64,000 nucleotides of DNA from Streptomyces pyxinae (GCF_024756275.1 NZ_JANUGQ010000030.1:1-64000); one strand, 5' to 3'; numbered from the stretch's first letter, positions 1 through 9,898 are shown. Notes: generated by a model not told the origin, from the letters alone. Program-made: numbers and translations.

Positions 1-3000
1 AACCCGCGCTCACCGCACAGCGCTTCACCCCCGACCCCTATGGCCCACCCGGCTCACGCATGTACCGCACCGGCGACCTCGCCCGCATGGACACCGACGG
101 CGACCTGATCTACCTCGGCCGCACCGACCACCAGGTCAAGATCCGGGGCCACCGCATCGAGCCGGCGGAGATCGAGCGCGCTCTCGCCGAACACCCGCAG
201 GTCCGCCAGGCCGTCGTCCTCGCCCGGCACCGCCCGACCGGCGGTCCCGAACGGGCCGGCCACCCCGGACAGGCCGACGACCAGCGGCTCGTCGCCTATG
301 TCGTGCCCGAGGGGCGGGAGGCCGGGCCGGAGGAGACGGCGACGGACGAGCAGGTGGCGGAGTGGCGGCAGGTCTACGACCAGGCGTATGCCGCGTCCGC
401 GGAGGTGGAGTGGGGCGAGGACTTCGGGATCTGGAAGTCCACGTACACGGGCGAGCCGATCCCGTTGGCGGAGATGCGCGCCTGGCGGGACGCGGCGGTG
501 GACCGGGTGCGCGGCCTCGCGCCTCGCCGGGTGCTGGAACTGGGCGTCGGTACCGGGCTGTTGCTGGCCCACCTCGCCGGTGAGGCGGAGGAGTACTGGG
601 GGACGGACTTCTCCCCCTCGGTGATCGACCGGCTGCGCCGCCAGGTCGCGGACGCGGGTCTGGCCGACCGGGTACGGCTCCGCTGCCAGGCCGCCGACGT
701 CACCGACGGGCTGCCGCGCGGCCACTTCGACGCCGTGGTGCTGAACTCGGTGGTGCAGTACTTCCCGCACGCCCGCTATCTGGCGCAGGTGCTCGACGCG
801 GCCTGGGAGGCGCTGGCGCCGGGCGGGGCGATCGTGGTCGGTGACGTACGGCGGGCCGGTACGCTGCGGCTGCTCCAGGGTGCCGTGCAGCGGGCCCGGC
901 AGCCCCAGGCGCCGCCCTCCGTACTGCGGGCGGCGGTGGAGCAGGCGGTCCTGCTGGAGAAGGAACTGGTGGTCGAGCCGGAGTGGTTCGCCCGCTGGGC
1001 CGCCGAGCGGGGTGTGGGTGAGGTGGACGTACGGCTGAAGTCCGGCCGCGCCCACAATGAACTCACCCGGCATCGCTACGAGGTGGTCCTCCGCAAGGCG
1101 CCCCCCGCAACCACGTGGGAAGCTCCGGTGGAGCTCGTCTGGGGGCGGGACTTCGCCCCGGCCGGGGACACCGCCGCCGGAACGACCGTCCCGGCCAGGC
1201 TGGCCGGTCCGCTGCGCGCCCATGGCGACGGTCCGCTGCGGCTCTCCGGCATCCCCAACGCGCGGCTGGCCGGTGAGACCGCCCTCGCGGTGGAGTTGGG
1301 CTTTCTGGCCGGTGACCCGGCCGCGGCGGTGGACCCGGAGGAGCTGCGGGAGTGGGCCGCCGGGCAGGGCAGGACGGCGGTGCTGAGCTGGTCGTCGTAC
1401 GGGGTCGACCGGTTCGACGCGCTGCTCCTCCCGGCCGGCTCCGAACCGGGCCGGTTCGTCCCCTGGTCACCCGCCTCGGTCCGTACCGGAGGCCATGTCC
1501 CGGAGCGCGCCGGAGGCTCGGCCCCCGCCCGTACCGGAACACGTACCGGCACACCGGACGGGCTCTCGCCGCTGGTGAACGACCCGGCCGCCGCCCGCCG
1601 GGTGGCCGCCCTGCCCGCCGCGCTGCGGGAGCATCTGCGCGAGCGGCTGCCCGAGTACATGCTGCCGTCCGCCGTGGTGCCCCTCGGGGAGGTGCCGCTG
1701 ACCCCGAACGGCAAGCTGGACCGCCGGGCGCTGCCCGCCCCGGACACCGCCGCCACCAGTGGTACCGGGCGCGCCCCGGCGACACCGCGCGAAAAGGCGC
1801 TCTGCGAGCTGTTCGCCGAGGTACTGGGCGTGGACCGGGTCGGTGCCGACGACGGCTTCTTCGCGCTCGGCGGGCACTCGCTGCTGGCCACCCGGCTGGT
1901 GAGCCGGATCAGGACCGTGCTCGGCGCGGAGCTGCCGCTGCGGCTCGTCTTCCAGGCGCCCACCCCCGCCGCGCTCGCCGCCCGGCTGACGGCCGCCGCC
2001 GACGGGCGTCCCGCGCTGGAGCCCGCCGAGCGGCCGGAGACGGTGCCGCTCTCCTTCGCCCAGCGCCGGATGTGGTTCTCGTACCAGCTGGAGGGCCCGT
2101 CGGCCACCTACAACTGGCCGCTGGCGCTGCGGCTTTCCGGGCGGCTCGACGCCCCGGCGCTGCGCCGGGCGCTGGCGGACGTGGTCGCCCGGCACGAGTC
2201 GCTGCGCACCGTCTTCGAGGAGCGGGACGGGCAGCCGTGCCAGCGGGTGCTGCCGCCCGGGGCGGCCCCGGTACCGTGGGAGGACCGGCGGCTGAGCGAG
2301 GCGGAGCTGCCGGAGGCGATGCGCCGGGCCGCCCGGCACACCTTCGATCTGTCGGCCGAACCTCCCCTGCGGGTCTGGCTGTTCGTCACCGGACCGGAAG
2401 AACACGTCCTGCTGGTGCTGCTGCACCACATCGCCGGTGACGGCTGGTCGCTGGAGCCGTTCGCCCGCGATCTGGTCACCGCCTACGCGGCCCGGTGCGC
2501 GGGCGGGGCGCCCGACTGGCCGCCGCTGCCGGTGCAGTACGTGGACTACACCCTGTGGCAGCGGCGGTTGCTCGGCGACCGGGACGACCCCGGGAGCGCG
2601 TACAGCCGCCAACTCGCCTACTGGCGCGAGCAGCTGGCCGGCGCCCCGGAGGTGCTGCGGCTGCCCGCCGCCCGGCCCCGGCCGCCGGTCACCAGCCACG
2701 CCGGCGACCTGGCGGGCTTCCACTTGGCCGCCGGACTGGTGGGCAGACTCGCTCGGTTGGCGAGCGCGGCCGGGGCGACCATGGCGATGGTGCTGCAAGC
2801 CGGTCTGGCCGCGCTGCTGACCCGGCTGGGCGCGGGCGAGGACATCCCCGTCGGTTCACCGATCGCCGGGCGCACCGACGAGGCACTGCACGAGCTGGTC
2901 GGCTTCTTCGTCAACACCTGGGTGCTGCGCGCCGACACCTCCGGCGATCCGTCCTTCACCGAGCTGCTGCGGCGGGTCCGGGAGACCAGCCTGGCCGCCT

Positions 3001-6000
3001 ACGAGCACCAGGATCTCCCCTTCGACCTGCTGGTGGAGGCGCTTAACCCGGCGCGCTCGACCGCCCACCACTCGTTGTTCCAGGTGGCGTTGGCGCTCCA
3101 GAACAACGCCCGGCCGGACTTCGGGTTGCCGGGCCTGCGGGTGCGGCCCGAGTCCGCGCCGACCGGTACGGCACGCTTCGACCTGTTCCTCAGCCTGACC
3201 GAGCGGTACGACGCCGAGGGGCGCCCGGCCGGGATCGAGGGGGTGGCCGAGTACGCCACCGACCTGTTCGACCGGGCCGGTGTCGAGGCGCTGCTCGACC
3301 GCTGGCGGCGGCTGCTCGAACAGGTCGCCGCCGATCCCGGGGCGCCCGTCGGCCGGGCGGATCTGCTCACCGCCGAGGAGCGGGACCGGCTGCTGCGCTG
3401 GGCCGGGGCCGGGCGGGAGCCGGTACGAGCCGGGGTGCCCGAGCTGTTCGCCCGGCGGGTCGCGGAGACCCCCGGCGCGCCCGCGCTCGTCCAGGGCGGG
3501 CGGCACTGGTCGTACGCCGGACTCGACGCCTGGGCCAACCGGTTCGCCCACCGGCTCATCGCGCTCGGCGCCGGCCCGGAGCGCCGGGTCGCCCTGCGGA
3601 TGCGGCGCTCCCCGGCCCTGGTCGCGGCGGTCCTCGGGGTGCTCAAGGCGGGCGCCGCCTATGTCCCGGTGGACCCGGACCACCCGGCGGAGCGTGTCGC
3701 CTGGCTGCTGGAGGACAGCGCGCCGGTCGCCGTCGTCGACGACACCTGGGCCGAGGAGGACGCGGCGGAGCTGCGCGGTGTGCCGTCGACCGACCCCGGG
3801 GTGCGGGTGACCGGCGACCACGCCGCGTACCTCCTCTACACCTCCGGTTCCACCGGCCGCCCCAAGGGTGTGATCACCACCCACCGCAATGTGACCGACC
3901 TGGCGACCGATCCCTGCTTCGGCGGCGACGCCCACCGCGGCACGCTGCTGCACTCGCCGCACACCTTCGACGCGTCCACCTACGAGCTGTGGGTGCCGCT
4001 CCTCGCCGGCGGCACGGTGGTGGTGGCGCCGCCGGGGCGGCTCACCCCGGCCTCCCTCGCCCGGGCCGTCACCGAGGACGGGGTGACCGCGCTGTGGCTG
4101 ACGGCGGGCCTGTTCGCGGTGATCGCGGACGAGCACCCGGAGTGCCTGGCCGGGGCGCGCGAGGTGTGGGCGGGCGGGGACGTACTGCCGCCGGACGCCG
4201 TGCGCCGGGTGCTGCGCGCCAACCCCGGGCTGACCGTCGTCAACGGCTACGGCCCGACCGAGACCACCACCTTCGCCACCTGCCACGCCGTCCGGACGCC
4301 GGGCGACCTGGGCCCGGAGTCGGTGCCGATCGGCACCCCGCTGCACGGTGGTCGCGCCTTCGTCCTCGACCGGTGGCTCGCCCCGGTGCCGCCGGGGGTG
4401 GCGGGTGAGCTGTACGTGGCGGGCGAGGGTCTGGCGCGCGGCTACGCGGGACGGCCCGCGCTCACCGCCGAGCGGTTCGTGCCCTGCCCGTACGGGCCGC
4501 CCGGGACCCGGATGTACCGCACCGGGGACCTGGTGCGCTGGGACACCGAGGGACGGCTGGTCTTCCTGGGGCGGGCCGACGAGCAGCTGAAGCTGCGCGG
4601 CTTCCGGGTCGAGCCGGGCGAGATCGAGGCCGTCCTGCGCGAGCAGCCCGGGGTCGCCCGGGCGGTGGTGGTGGCCCGCGAGGACCGGCTGCGCGACCGG
4701 AGCCTGATCGCCTATGTGGTGCCCGACGGGCGCGCCGCATCCGCCGCCGAGGCCGCCGAACAGGTCGGGGAGTGGCGGGAGATCTACGACGAGATGTACG
4801 GCACCGGGCCGGGCGGCGACGGCGGTACGGGCGCCGATCAGGCCGGACCGAGTGCCGGTACGGGCGACGGCGCGAGTGGCGGCCCGGGTGGTGATCCGGG
4901 TGCCCGCACGGGCAGTGGCGCGGAAAGTGGTCCGGGCGCCGGAGCGGCGGGCGGCCCGGGCGGCGAACCGGCAAGCGGTACGGGTGCCGGCCGGGGCAGC
5001 GGTACGGGCGGCGCCGGGCGCCTGGGCGAGGACTTCACCGGCTGGAACAGCTCGTACACCGGGCGGCCGATCCCGGTGGCGGAGATGCGCGCCTGGCGGG
5101 ACGCGGCGGTGGCCCGGGTCTCCGAGGGGCGGCCGCGCCGGGTGCTGGAGCTCGGCGTCGGCTCCGGTCTGCTGCTGGGCCCGCTGGCGCCCGCCACCGA
5201 GGCGTACTGGGGCACCGACTTCTCGGCCCCGGTGATCGACCGGCTCCGCCGTCAGGTCGCCGCCGACCCGGAGCTGCGCGACCGGGTGACCCTGCGCTGC
5301 CAGGCCGCCGAGGACACCGAGGGTCTGCCGCGCGCCTTCTTCGACACCGTGGTCCTCAACTCGGTCGTGCAGTACTTCCCGGACGCGGACTATCTGCGCC
5401 GGGTGCTCGACCGGGCCATGGAGCTGCTGGTGCCGGGCGGGCGGATCGTCGTCGGAGACGTACGCAATCTCGGCACCCTGCGGGCCTTCCACACCGCCGT
5501 CCACCGCGCCCAGCGGCCGGGTGATCCGGCCGCCGCCGTGCACGCCGCCGTGGAGCGCGCGGTGCTGGGCGAGAAGGAACTCGTCCTGGATTCGGGCTTC
5601 TTCACCGCCTGGGCGGCCGAACGCCCCGAGGCGGGTGCGGTGGACATCCGGCTCAAGTGTGGCGCCCCGCACAATGAACTGACCCGGCACCGCTATGAAG
5701 TCGTGCTGCGCAAGCACCCCGTGGAGCCCGTCCCGCTCGGCCGGGCGCCGGAGCTGGCCTGGGACCGGGAGTTCGGCGGAACCGGCGGCCGGTCCGGCGC
5801 GTTGCTCGACGCCCTGTCCGGTGCGGTGGCCGCCGCCGGTGGCCCGCTCCGGGTCACCGGCATCCCCAACGCCCGGCTGACCGGCGAGGCGGCGGAGGCC
5901 CGCCCGGACGCGGTGGACCCCGAGGAACTGCGGGCCCGGTGCGCCGAGCGGGGCCTGACGGCGCTGTGCACCTGGTCGCCGGAGGCGCCGGACCGGTTCG

Positions 6001-7553
6001 AGGCGGTGGTGACGGCGACCGGCCGGGCGGCCGTACCGACCACGCGGCCCGCCACCGGACCGGAGGGCGTACCGGCAGTGGGGCCCGCCACCGGACCGGA
6101 GGGCATACCCGGGGCCGTACCGACCACGCGGCCCGCCACCGGACCGGAGGGCGTACCGACAGCGGGGCCCGCCGCCGGACCGGAGGGCGCGGGCGGGGTG
6201 TGCTGGGACGGGGTGTACCGCGCGGACCCGGCGCGGACCCGGCTGTCCAACGCGCCGGCCGTCTCCCGCAGCGTCGCCCGGCTGCCGTCGTTGCTCCGGG
6301 AGCGGCTCGCCGAGCGGCTGCCGGAATTCATGGTGCCGGCCGCCGTCGTGGTGCTGGACCGGCTGCCGCTGACCGTCAACGGCAAGCTGGACCGGGCCGC
6401 CCTGCCGGAACCCGGCCGCGCCGGCACCGCCGCCCACCGGCCCCCGCGCACCGAACCCGAGCGGGTGCTCGCGGCGCTCTTCGCGGAGGTGCTGGGCGTC
6501 GACCGGGTCGGTCTGGACGACGACTTCTTCGACCTCGGCGGCCACTCGCTGCGCGTCATCCGGCTGATCTGGCGCATCCGGGAGCGGCTCGGCGCCGAGA
6601 TCCCGATCCGGGTGGTCTTCCAGTCGCCCACGGTCGCCGGGCTCGTCCCGCACCTCACCCCGGACGAGGGCCGGGAGGTGATGCCCTCCGATCCGTACGC
6701 CGTGCTGCTCCCGATCCGCACCGAGGGCGAGCGGCTCCCGCTGTGGTGGGTCCATCCCGGCGGCGGGCTCTGCTGGCCCTATCTGGGCTTCGCGCCCCAT
6801 CTGGCGCCCGGCCGGCCGGTGTACGGAGTGCAGGCGCGCGGCTTCCACCGGGGCTCGGCCCGCCCCGAGTCGATCGAGGAGATGGTGGACGACTACCTCG
6901 CTCAGGTACGGGCGGTCCAGCCCGAGGGGCCGTACCACCTGCTGGGCTGGTCCTTCGGCGGCACCGTGGCACACGCCATGGCGGCCGAACTCCAGTCCCG
7001 GGGTGAGGAAGTGGCGCTGCTGGCCCTCCTCGACTGCGTGCCCGCGAGCCACTTCACCCGCTTCGACGCCCCGGACGAGGCCCAGGTCCGGGAGTTCCTC
7101 GGCCACTACATGGGCCATCTGGACGGCATGGAGGAGTATCCGTTCCTGGTGGAGACCGCGGCCTCGATCCTGGTCGAACACACGGTGCTGATGCAGAAGT
7201 TCGGCCAGCCCGTCTTCCGCGGCGACGCGCACTTCTTCAACGCCCTGCTGGATCCGGACGGCCGGGGCGAGCGGCGGCTGGAGACGCCGTTCCACGCGTT
7301 GTGGCGGCCCCATGTGGCGGGTGCCGTCCGGACGTACGACATCGCCTGCACCCACCAGGAGATGTACTGGCCCGAGAACGCCGCCGAGATCGGCGCGATC
7401 ATCAACCGGCTGGCCGGACCCGGACCCGGACTCGGACCGGGGCCCCATCCCGGTCCCGGATCCGGTCTCGCATCCGCATACGCCCACGAACCCGAGAACA
7501 CGCCCGAGAACAAGCCCGCGAGCACGCGCGGACACAACGGGAGGAACGCATGA
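1..7553 (+). CDS. Terminal NRPS subunit, partial at 5' end: (A-)MT-PCP-C-A-MT-PCP-TE
   Basis: The gene is already open at base 1 (reading from base 3) and its start lies outside the window. It begins in the C-terminal half of an A domain (motif MYRTGDL). In both modules a SAM methyltransferase (LELGVGTGLLL near 535; LELGVGSGLLL near 5145) is inserted in the A domain, after the GRxDxQxKxRG motif and before NGKLDR, which is the arrangement of N-methylating modules. PCPs carry GGHSL near 1870 and 6538. The C domain has HHIAGDG near 2424. The TE has GWSFGG near 6946 and a late His in CTHQEMYW. By hand alignment to GrsA the second A domain reads D-A-Y-W-V-A-G-T-F-K, close to valine-type codes. The C-A(MT)-PCP-C-A(MT)-PCP-TE layout is that of the last subunit of quinoline/quinoxaline bisintercalator synthetases, where the TE dimerises and cyclises two half-peptides. 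The specificity of the first A domain cannot be read because its core is missing. Confidence 0.95.
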   Translation, partial: PALTAQRFTPDPYGPPGSRMYRTGDLARMDTDGDLIYLGRTDHQVKIRGHRIEPAEIERALAEHPQVRQAVVLARHRPTGGPERAGHPGQADDQRLVAYVVPEGREAGPEETATDEQVAEWRQVYDQAYAASAEVEWGEDFGIWKSTYTGEPIPLAEMRAWRDAAVDRVRGLAPRRVLELGVGTGLLLAHLAGEAEEYWGTDFSPSVIDRLRRQVADAGLADRVRLRCQAADVTDGLPRGHFDAVVLNSVVQYFPHARYLAQVLDAAWEALAPGGAIVVGDVRRAGTLRLLQGAVQRARQPQAPPSVLRAAVEQAVLLEKELVVEPEWFARWAAERGVGEVDVRLKSGRAHNELTRHRYEVVLRKAPPATTWEAPVELVWGRDFAPAGDTAAGTTVPARLAGPLRAHGDGPLRLSGIPNARLAGETALAVELGFLAGDPAAAVDPEELREWAAGQGRTAVLSWSSYGVDRFDALLLPAGSEPGRFVPWSPASVRTGGHVPERAGGSAPARTGTRTGTPDGLSPLVNDPAAARRVAALPAALREHLRERLPEYMLPSAVVPLGEVPLTPNGKLDRRALPAPDTAATSGTGRAPATPREKALCELFAEVLGVDRVGADDGFFALGGHSLLATRLVSRIRTVLGAELPLRLVFQAPTPAALAARLTAAADGRPALEPAERPETVPLSFAQRRMWFSYQLEGPSATYNWPLALRLSGRLDAPALRRALADVVARHESLRTVFEERDGQPCQRVLPPGAAPVPWEDRRLSEAELPEAMRRAARHTFDLSAEPPLRVWLFVTGPEEHVLLVLLHHIAGDGWSLEPFARDLVTAYAARCAGGAPDWPPLPVQYVDYTLWQRRLLGDRDDPGSAYSRQLAYWREQLAGAPEVLRLPAARPRPPVTSHAGDLAGFHLAAGLVGRLARLASAAGATMAMVLQAGLAALLTRLGAGEDIPVGSPIAGRTDEALHELVGFFVNTWVLRADTSGDPSFTELLRRVRETSLAAYEHQDLPFDLLVEALNPARSTAHHSLFQVALALQNNARPDFGLPGLRVRPESAPTGTARFDLFLSLTERYDAEGRPAGIEGVAEYATDLFDRAGVEALLDRWRRLLEQVAADPGAPVGRADLLTAEERDRLLRWAGAGREPVRAGVPELFARRVAETPGAPALVQGGRHWSYAGLDAWANRFAHRLIALGAGPERRVALRMRRSPALVAAVLGVLKAGAAYVPVDPDHPAERVAWLLEDSAPVAVVDDTWAEEDAAELRGVPSTDPGVRVTGDHAAYLLYTSGSTGRPKGVITTHRNVTDLATDPCFGGDAHRGTLLHSPHTFDASTYELWVPLLAGGTVVVAPPGRLTPASLARAVTEDGVTALWLTAGLFAVIADEHPECLAGAREVWAGGDVLPPDAVRRVLRANPGLTVVNGYGPTETTTFATCHAVRTPGDLGPESVPIGTPLHGGRAFVLDRWLAPVPPGVAGELYVAGEGLARGYAGRPALTAERFVPCPYGPPGTRMYRTGDLVRWDTEGRLVFLGRADEQLKLRGFRVEPGEIEAVLREQPGVARAVVVAREDRLRDRSLIAYVVPDGRAASAAEAAEQVGEWREIYDEMYGTGPGGDGGTGADQAGPSAGTGDGASGGPGGDPGARTGSGAESGPGAGAAGGPGGEPASGTGAGRGSGTGGAGRLGEDFTGWNSSYTGRPIPVAEMRAWRDAAVARVSEGRPRRVLELGVGSGLLLGPLAPATEAYWGTDFSAPVIDRLRRQVAADPELRDRVTLRCQAAEDTEGLPRAFFDTVVLNSVVQYFPDADYLRRVLDRAMELLVPGGRIVVGDVRNLGTLRAFHTAVHRAQRPGDPAAAVHAAVERAVLGEKELVLDSGFFTAWAAERPEAGAVDIRLKCGAPHNELTRHRYEVVLRKHPVEPVPLGRAPELAWDREFGGTGGRSGALLDALSGAVAAAGGPLRVTGIPNARLTGEAAEARPDAVDPEELRARCAERGLTALCTWSPEAPDRFEAVVTATGRAAVPTTRPATGPEGVPAVGPATGPEGIPGAVPTTRPATGPEGVPTAGPAAGPEGAGGVCWDGVYRADPARTRLSNAPAVSRSVARLPSLLRERLAERLPEFMVPAAVVVLDRLPLTVNGKLDRAALPEPGRAGTAAHRPPRTEPERVLAALFAEVLGVDRVGLDDDFFDLGGHSLRVIRLIWRIRERLGAEIPIRVVFQSPTVAGLVPHLTPDEGREVMPSDPYAVLLPIRTEGERLPLWWVHPGGGLCWPYLGFAPHLAPGRPVYGVQARGFHRGSARPESIEEMVDDYLAQVRAVQPEGPYHLLGWSFGGTVAHAMAAELQSRGEEVALLALLDCVPASHFTRFDAPDEAQVREFLGHYMGHLDGMEEYPFLVETAASILVEHTVLMQKFGQPVFRGDAHFFNALLDPDGRGERRLETPFHALWRPHVAGAVRTYDIACTHQEMYWPENAAEIGAIINRLAGPGPGLGPGPHPGPGSGLASAYAHEPENTPENKPASTRGHNGRNA
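4798..5030 (+). repeat. Gly-rich low-complexity insertion inside the second methyltransferase of the NRPS
   Basis: Between the linker ending YDEMYG and the methyltransferase start LGEDFTGWNSSYTG there are roughly 75 residues of Gly/Ala/Ser/Thr/Pro-rich sequence built from short GTG, GPG and GAG steps. The equivalent point of the first module has only about 10 residues. The frame stays open, so this is an in-frame expansion rather than damage. Confidence 0.8.
6033..6188 (+). repeat. Four 36-bp (12-residue) tandem repeats in the NRPS
   Basis: Units lie at 6033-6068, 6069-6104, 6117-6152 and 6153-6188, with a 12-bp spacer after the second. Units 1 and 3 look identical. Each encodes a variant of PTTRPATGPEGV. 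The block lies between the second methyltransferase and the C-terminal A subdomain, where module 1 has a different Arg/Pro/Thr-rich linker. It is probably a flexible linker that grew by replication slippage. Confidence 0.85.
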
Positions 7554-7771
7554 GCACCAACCCCTTCGACGACGAGGACGGCAGCTTCCGGGTGGTCGTC
7601 AACGACGAGGAACAGTACGCGCTGTGGCCGGCCTTCGCGGACGTACCGGCCGGCTGGCGGGTGGTGTTCGGCGAGGACAGCCGCGCCGCCTGTCTGCGCC
7701 ATATCGAGGAGAACTGGACCGACATGCGGCCGCGCAGCCTCCGCGAGGCGATGGCCGCCGACCAGCCCTGA
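7550..7771 (+). CDS. MbtH-family NRPS accessory protein
   Basis: A 73-aa protein with the family signature: NPFDDEDGSF at the N-terminus, a central VPAGWRVVFG and the C-terminal IEENWTDMRP. MbtH proteins bind the N-terminal subdomain of A domains and are needed for their folding or activity. The start ATG overlaps the NRPS stop in an ATGA, so the two are translationally coupled. Likely clients are the NRPS A domains and the standalone A-PCP protein at 16747-18555. It corresponds in role to TioT of the thiocoraline cluster. Confidence 0.95.
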   Translation: MSTNPFDDEDGSFRVVVNDEEQYALWPAFADVPAGWRVVFGEDSRAACLRHIEENWTDMRPRSLREAMAADQP

Positions 7772-7923
7772 CGACCCGTCCGGGCGAACACCGGGCGGTC
7801 ACCGGCCAACCGTACGGACAGCGACACGGAGAGGACCGGGCGGCGGGGGCACGCGGACGGCGCGCGCCCCCGCCGTCCGCCGTGCGCCCCGGAACACGCC
7901 GGTCCACGCCCGATTCCGCACCT

Positions 7924-7962
7924 TGTAGTGCACCTAGGACCATCTGTAGCATCGGTACTACA
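7924..7962 (+). promoter_or_regulatory. Candidate operator with three TGTAG half-sites upstream of the exporter
   Basis: TGTAG occurs at 7924-7928 and 7945-7949, 21 bp apart, and its inverse CTACA at 7958-7962. The last two form an inverted repeat with an 8-nt spacer. It lies about 80 bp before the ABC transporter start, in the 270-nt gap after mbtH. The HTH protein encoded at the end of this transporter operon is an obvious candidate ligand. This is inferred from pattern and position only. Confidence 0.4.
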
Positions 7963-8041
7963 TCCCAGCCGCGTCCGTCGCCCGTGGTGTCCGCGATGAC
8001 GGGCCGTCACCAAGACTTGTGGACCCTGTGAAAGGGGAAGG

Positions 8042-9046
8042 ATGGTCCTGAACGCAGCATCGGGCGACGCCCCGTCGGGCAGCGCCGTGCCGCACACCGT
8101 CTCCCGTGGCGCCATCGAGCCGCCGGGTCCTGAAGCCGCCATCTCCATCAGCGACTTGAGGATGCGCTACGGCTCCAGGGACGTGCTCAAGGGCGTGAAC
8201 CTGACCGTGCGACGGGGCGAGGTGCTGGCTCTGCTGGGCCCCAATGGGGCCGGGAAGACCACCACCATCGAGATCCTCGAAGGGTTCCGCCGGCGCTCCG
8301 CCGGTGAGGTGCGGGTCCTGGGCACCGACCCGGACCACGGCGACGAGGCGTGGCGGGCCCGGCTGGGCATCGTGCTGCAGTCCTGGCGCGACCACGGCAA
8401 GTGGCGGGTCCGGGAGCTCCTGGACCACCTGGGCCGCTACTACGCCCCCTACGCCACCGCCGACCGCCCGCGCCCCTACGACGCCGACGAGGTGGTCTCG
8501 CTGGTGGGTCTCACCGAGCAGGCCAACCTCCGGGTGGGCACCCTCTCCGGCGGCCAGCGGCGCCGGCTGGACGTGGCCGTCGGCATCGTCGGCCGTCCCG
8601 ATCTGCTCTTCCTGGACGAGCCGACCGCCGGTTTCGACCCGCAGGCCCGGCAGGAGTTCCACGACCTGGTGCACCGGCTCTCCGATCTGGAGGAGACCAC
8701 CATCCTGCTCACCACCCACGATCTGGACGAGGCCGAGAAGCTCGCGGACCGCATCGTGATGCTGGCCGGCGGCCGGATCGTGGCCGACGGCAGCGCCGCC
8801 GAGCTCGCCCGCGAGGTCGCCGGCAAGGCCGAGGTGCGCTACAGCCGGGACGGCGAGTCGTTCGTCCACGCCACCGAGGACGCCACCGCCTATGTGCGCC
8901 GGCTCTTCGAGCAGTACGGCGACGCCGTGGGCGATCTGGAGGTGCGCCGGGCCAGTCTGGAGGACGTCTACATGGCGCTGGTGCTGGAGTACGAGTCCGG
9001 ACAGCGCACGGGGCTGCGGACCACGCTGACGGAGGTGGCCTCATGA
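8042..9046 (+). CDS. ABC transporter ATP-binding protein (DrrA-like drug exporter)
   Basis: A 334-aa single-NBD ATPase with Walker A GPNGAGKTT, signature LSGGQRRRLDVA, Walker B LLFLDEPTAGFD and the H-loop TTHDLDEAEKLADR. The first ~35 residues precede the domain and look disordered. Together with the downstream permease it forms a DrrAB-type two-component exporter, commonly used in antibiotic clusters for product export and self-resistance. Its stop overlaps the permease start (ATGA). A GAAAGGGGAAGG ribosome-binding stretch precedes the ATG. Export of the cluster's peptide is inferred from location. Confidence 0.93.
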   Translation: MVLNAASGDAPSGSAVPHTVSRGAIEPPGPEAAISISDLRMRYGSRDVLKGVNLTVRRGEVLALLGPNGAGKTTTIEILEGFRRRSAGEVRVLGTDPDHGDEAWRARLGIVLQSWRDHGKWRVRELLDHLGRYYAPYATADRPRPYDADEVVSLVGLTEQANLRVGTLSGGQRRRLDVAVGIVGRPDLLFLDEPTAGFDPQARQEFHDLVHRLSDLEETTILLTTHDLDEAEKLADRIVMLAGGRIVADGSAAELAREVAGKAEVRYSRDGESFVHATEDATAYVRRLFEQYGDAVGDLEVRRASLEDVYMALVLEYESGQRTGLRTTLTEVAS

Positions 9047-9894
9047 GCGCCCAGACGGTCGCCCTCGGTGCCGGGGTGCACCGCGGCTGGATCGAGTTCC
9101 GGCAGAGCGTCGCCAACGCCCAGGACGTCTGGGGCGCGATCTTCCCGCCGGCCGTCTCGCTGGTCGTGATGTACCTGCTCAGGGACAACACCGTGCCCGG
9201 CACCGACGCCTCCCTCGGCTCCCAGGCGGTCCCCGGCATCCTCGCCATGAACGCCGTGCTCACCGGGCTGATGGGGCTGGCCGTGACCCTCACCATGGAC
9301 CGGGAGGACGGCACCCTGCTGCGGGCCAAGGCCACCCCCAACGGCATGCTGGGCTATCTCACCGGCAAGGTGATCAGCCGGGCCGCGGTCACCGTGGCGA
9401 GCCTGCTCATCGTGCTGGTCCCGGCCGCGTTCCTGTTCGGCGGCATGGAGCTGGGCCGGGTCACGACCTGGGCCACCCTGGTCTGGGTGCTGGTGCTCGG
9501 ACTGTTCGCCACCCTGCCGATCGGGGCGGTCCTCGGCTCGCTCTTCAGCAGCGCGCAGAGCATGAGCTTCACCACCCTGCCGCTGATGGGGCTGGTGGCG
9601 GTCTCCGGGATCTTCTATCCGATCAACGGTTATCCCGAGTGGCTACAGTGGATCGCACAAGTCTTCCCCGTCTACTGGCTCGCCCTGGGGCTGCGTTCGG
9701 CGCTGCTGCCGGACCAGCTGGCGGCGGCGGAGCTGACCGAGTCCTGGCGGCACCTGGAAACGGTGCTCGTCCTGGGCGTCTGGGCGGTCGCCGGCTTCCT
9801 GGTGGCACCGGTCGTGCTGCGCCGGATGGCCCGGCGCGAGTCCGGCTCCAGTGTGGCGGCCCGGCGGGAGAAGGCGCTCCAGCGACCGATGTGA
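9043..9894 (+). CDS. ABC-2 type transporter permease (DrrB-like)
   Basis: A 283-aa integral membrane protein with about six hydrophobic segments, for example around AVSLVVMYLL, VLTGLMGLAVTL, LIVLVPAAFLFGG and VWAVAGFLVAPVVL. It matches the ABC-2 permease layout including the FTTLPLMGLVAVSGIFYPINGYPEWLQ region before the last helices. The ATG is coupled to the ATPase stop by a 4-nt overlap. It is the membrane half of the exporter encoded just upstream. Confidence 0.92.
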   Translation: MSAQTVALGAGVHRGWIEFRQSVANAQDVWGAIFPPAVSLVVMYLLRDNTVPGTDASLGSQAVPGILAMNAVLTGLMGLAVTLTMDREDGTLLRAKATPNGMLGYLTGKVISRAAVTVASLLIVLVPAAFLFGGMELGRVTTWATLVWVLVLGLFATLPIGAVLGSLFSSAQSMSFTTLPLMGLVAVSGIFYPINGYPEWLQWIAQVFPVYWLALGLRSALLPDQLAAAELTESWRHLETVLVLGVWAVAGFLVAPVVLRRMARRESGSSVAARREKALQRPM

Positions 9895-9898
9895 AGCG

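Noticed and set aside
2856..7535. A 1,559-codon open frame on the minus strand opposite the NRPS.
   Set aside because: It is a mirror of the G/C-rich codon pattern of the NRPS. It has no start signal, no domain, and His/Gly/Arg-rich nonsense composition.
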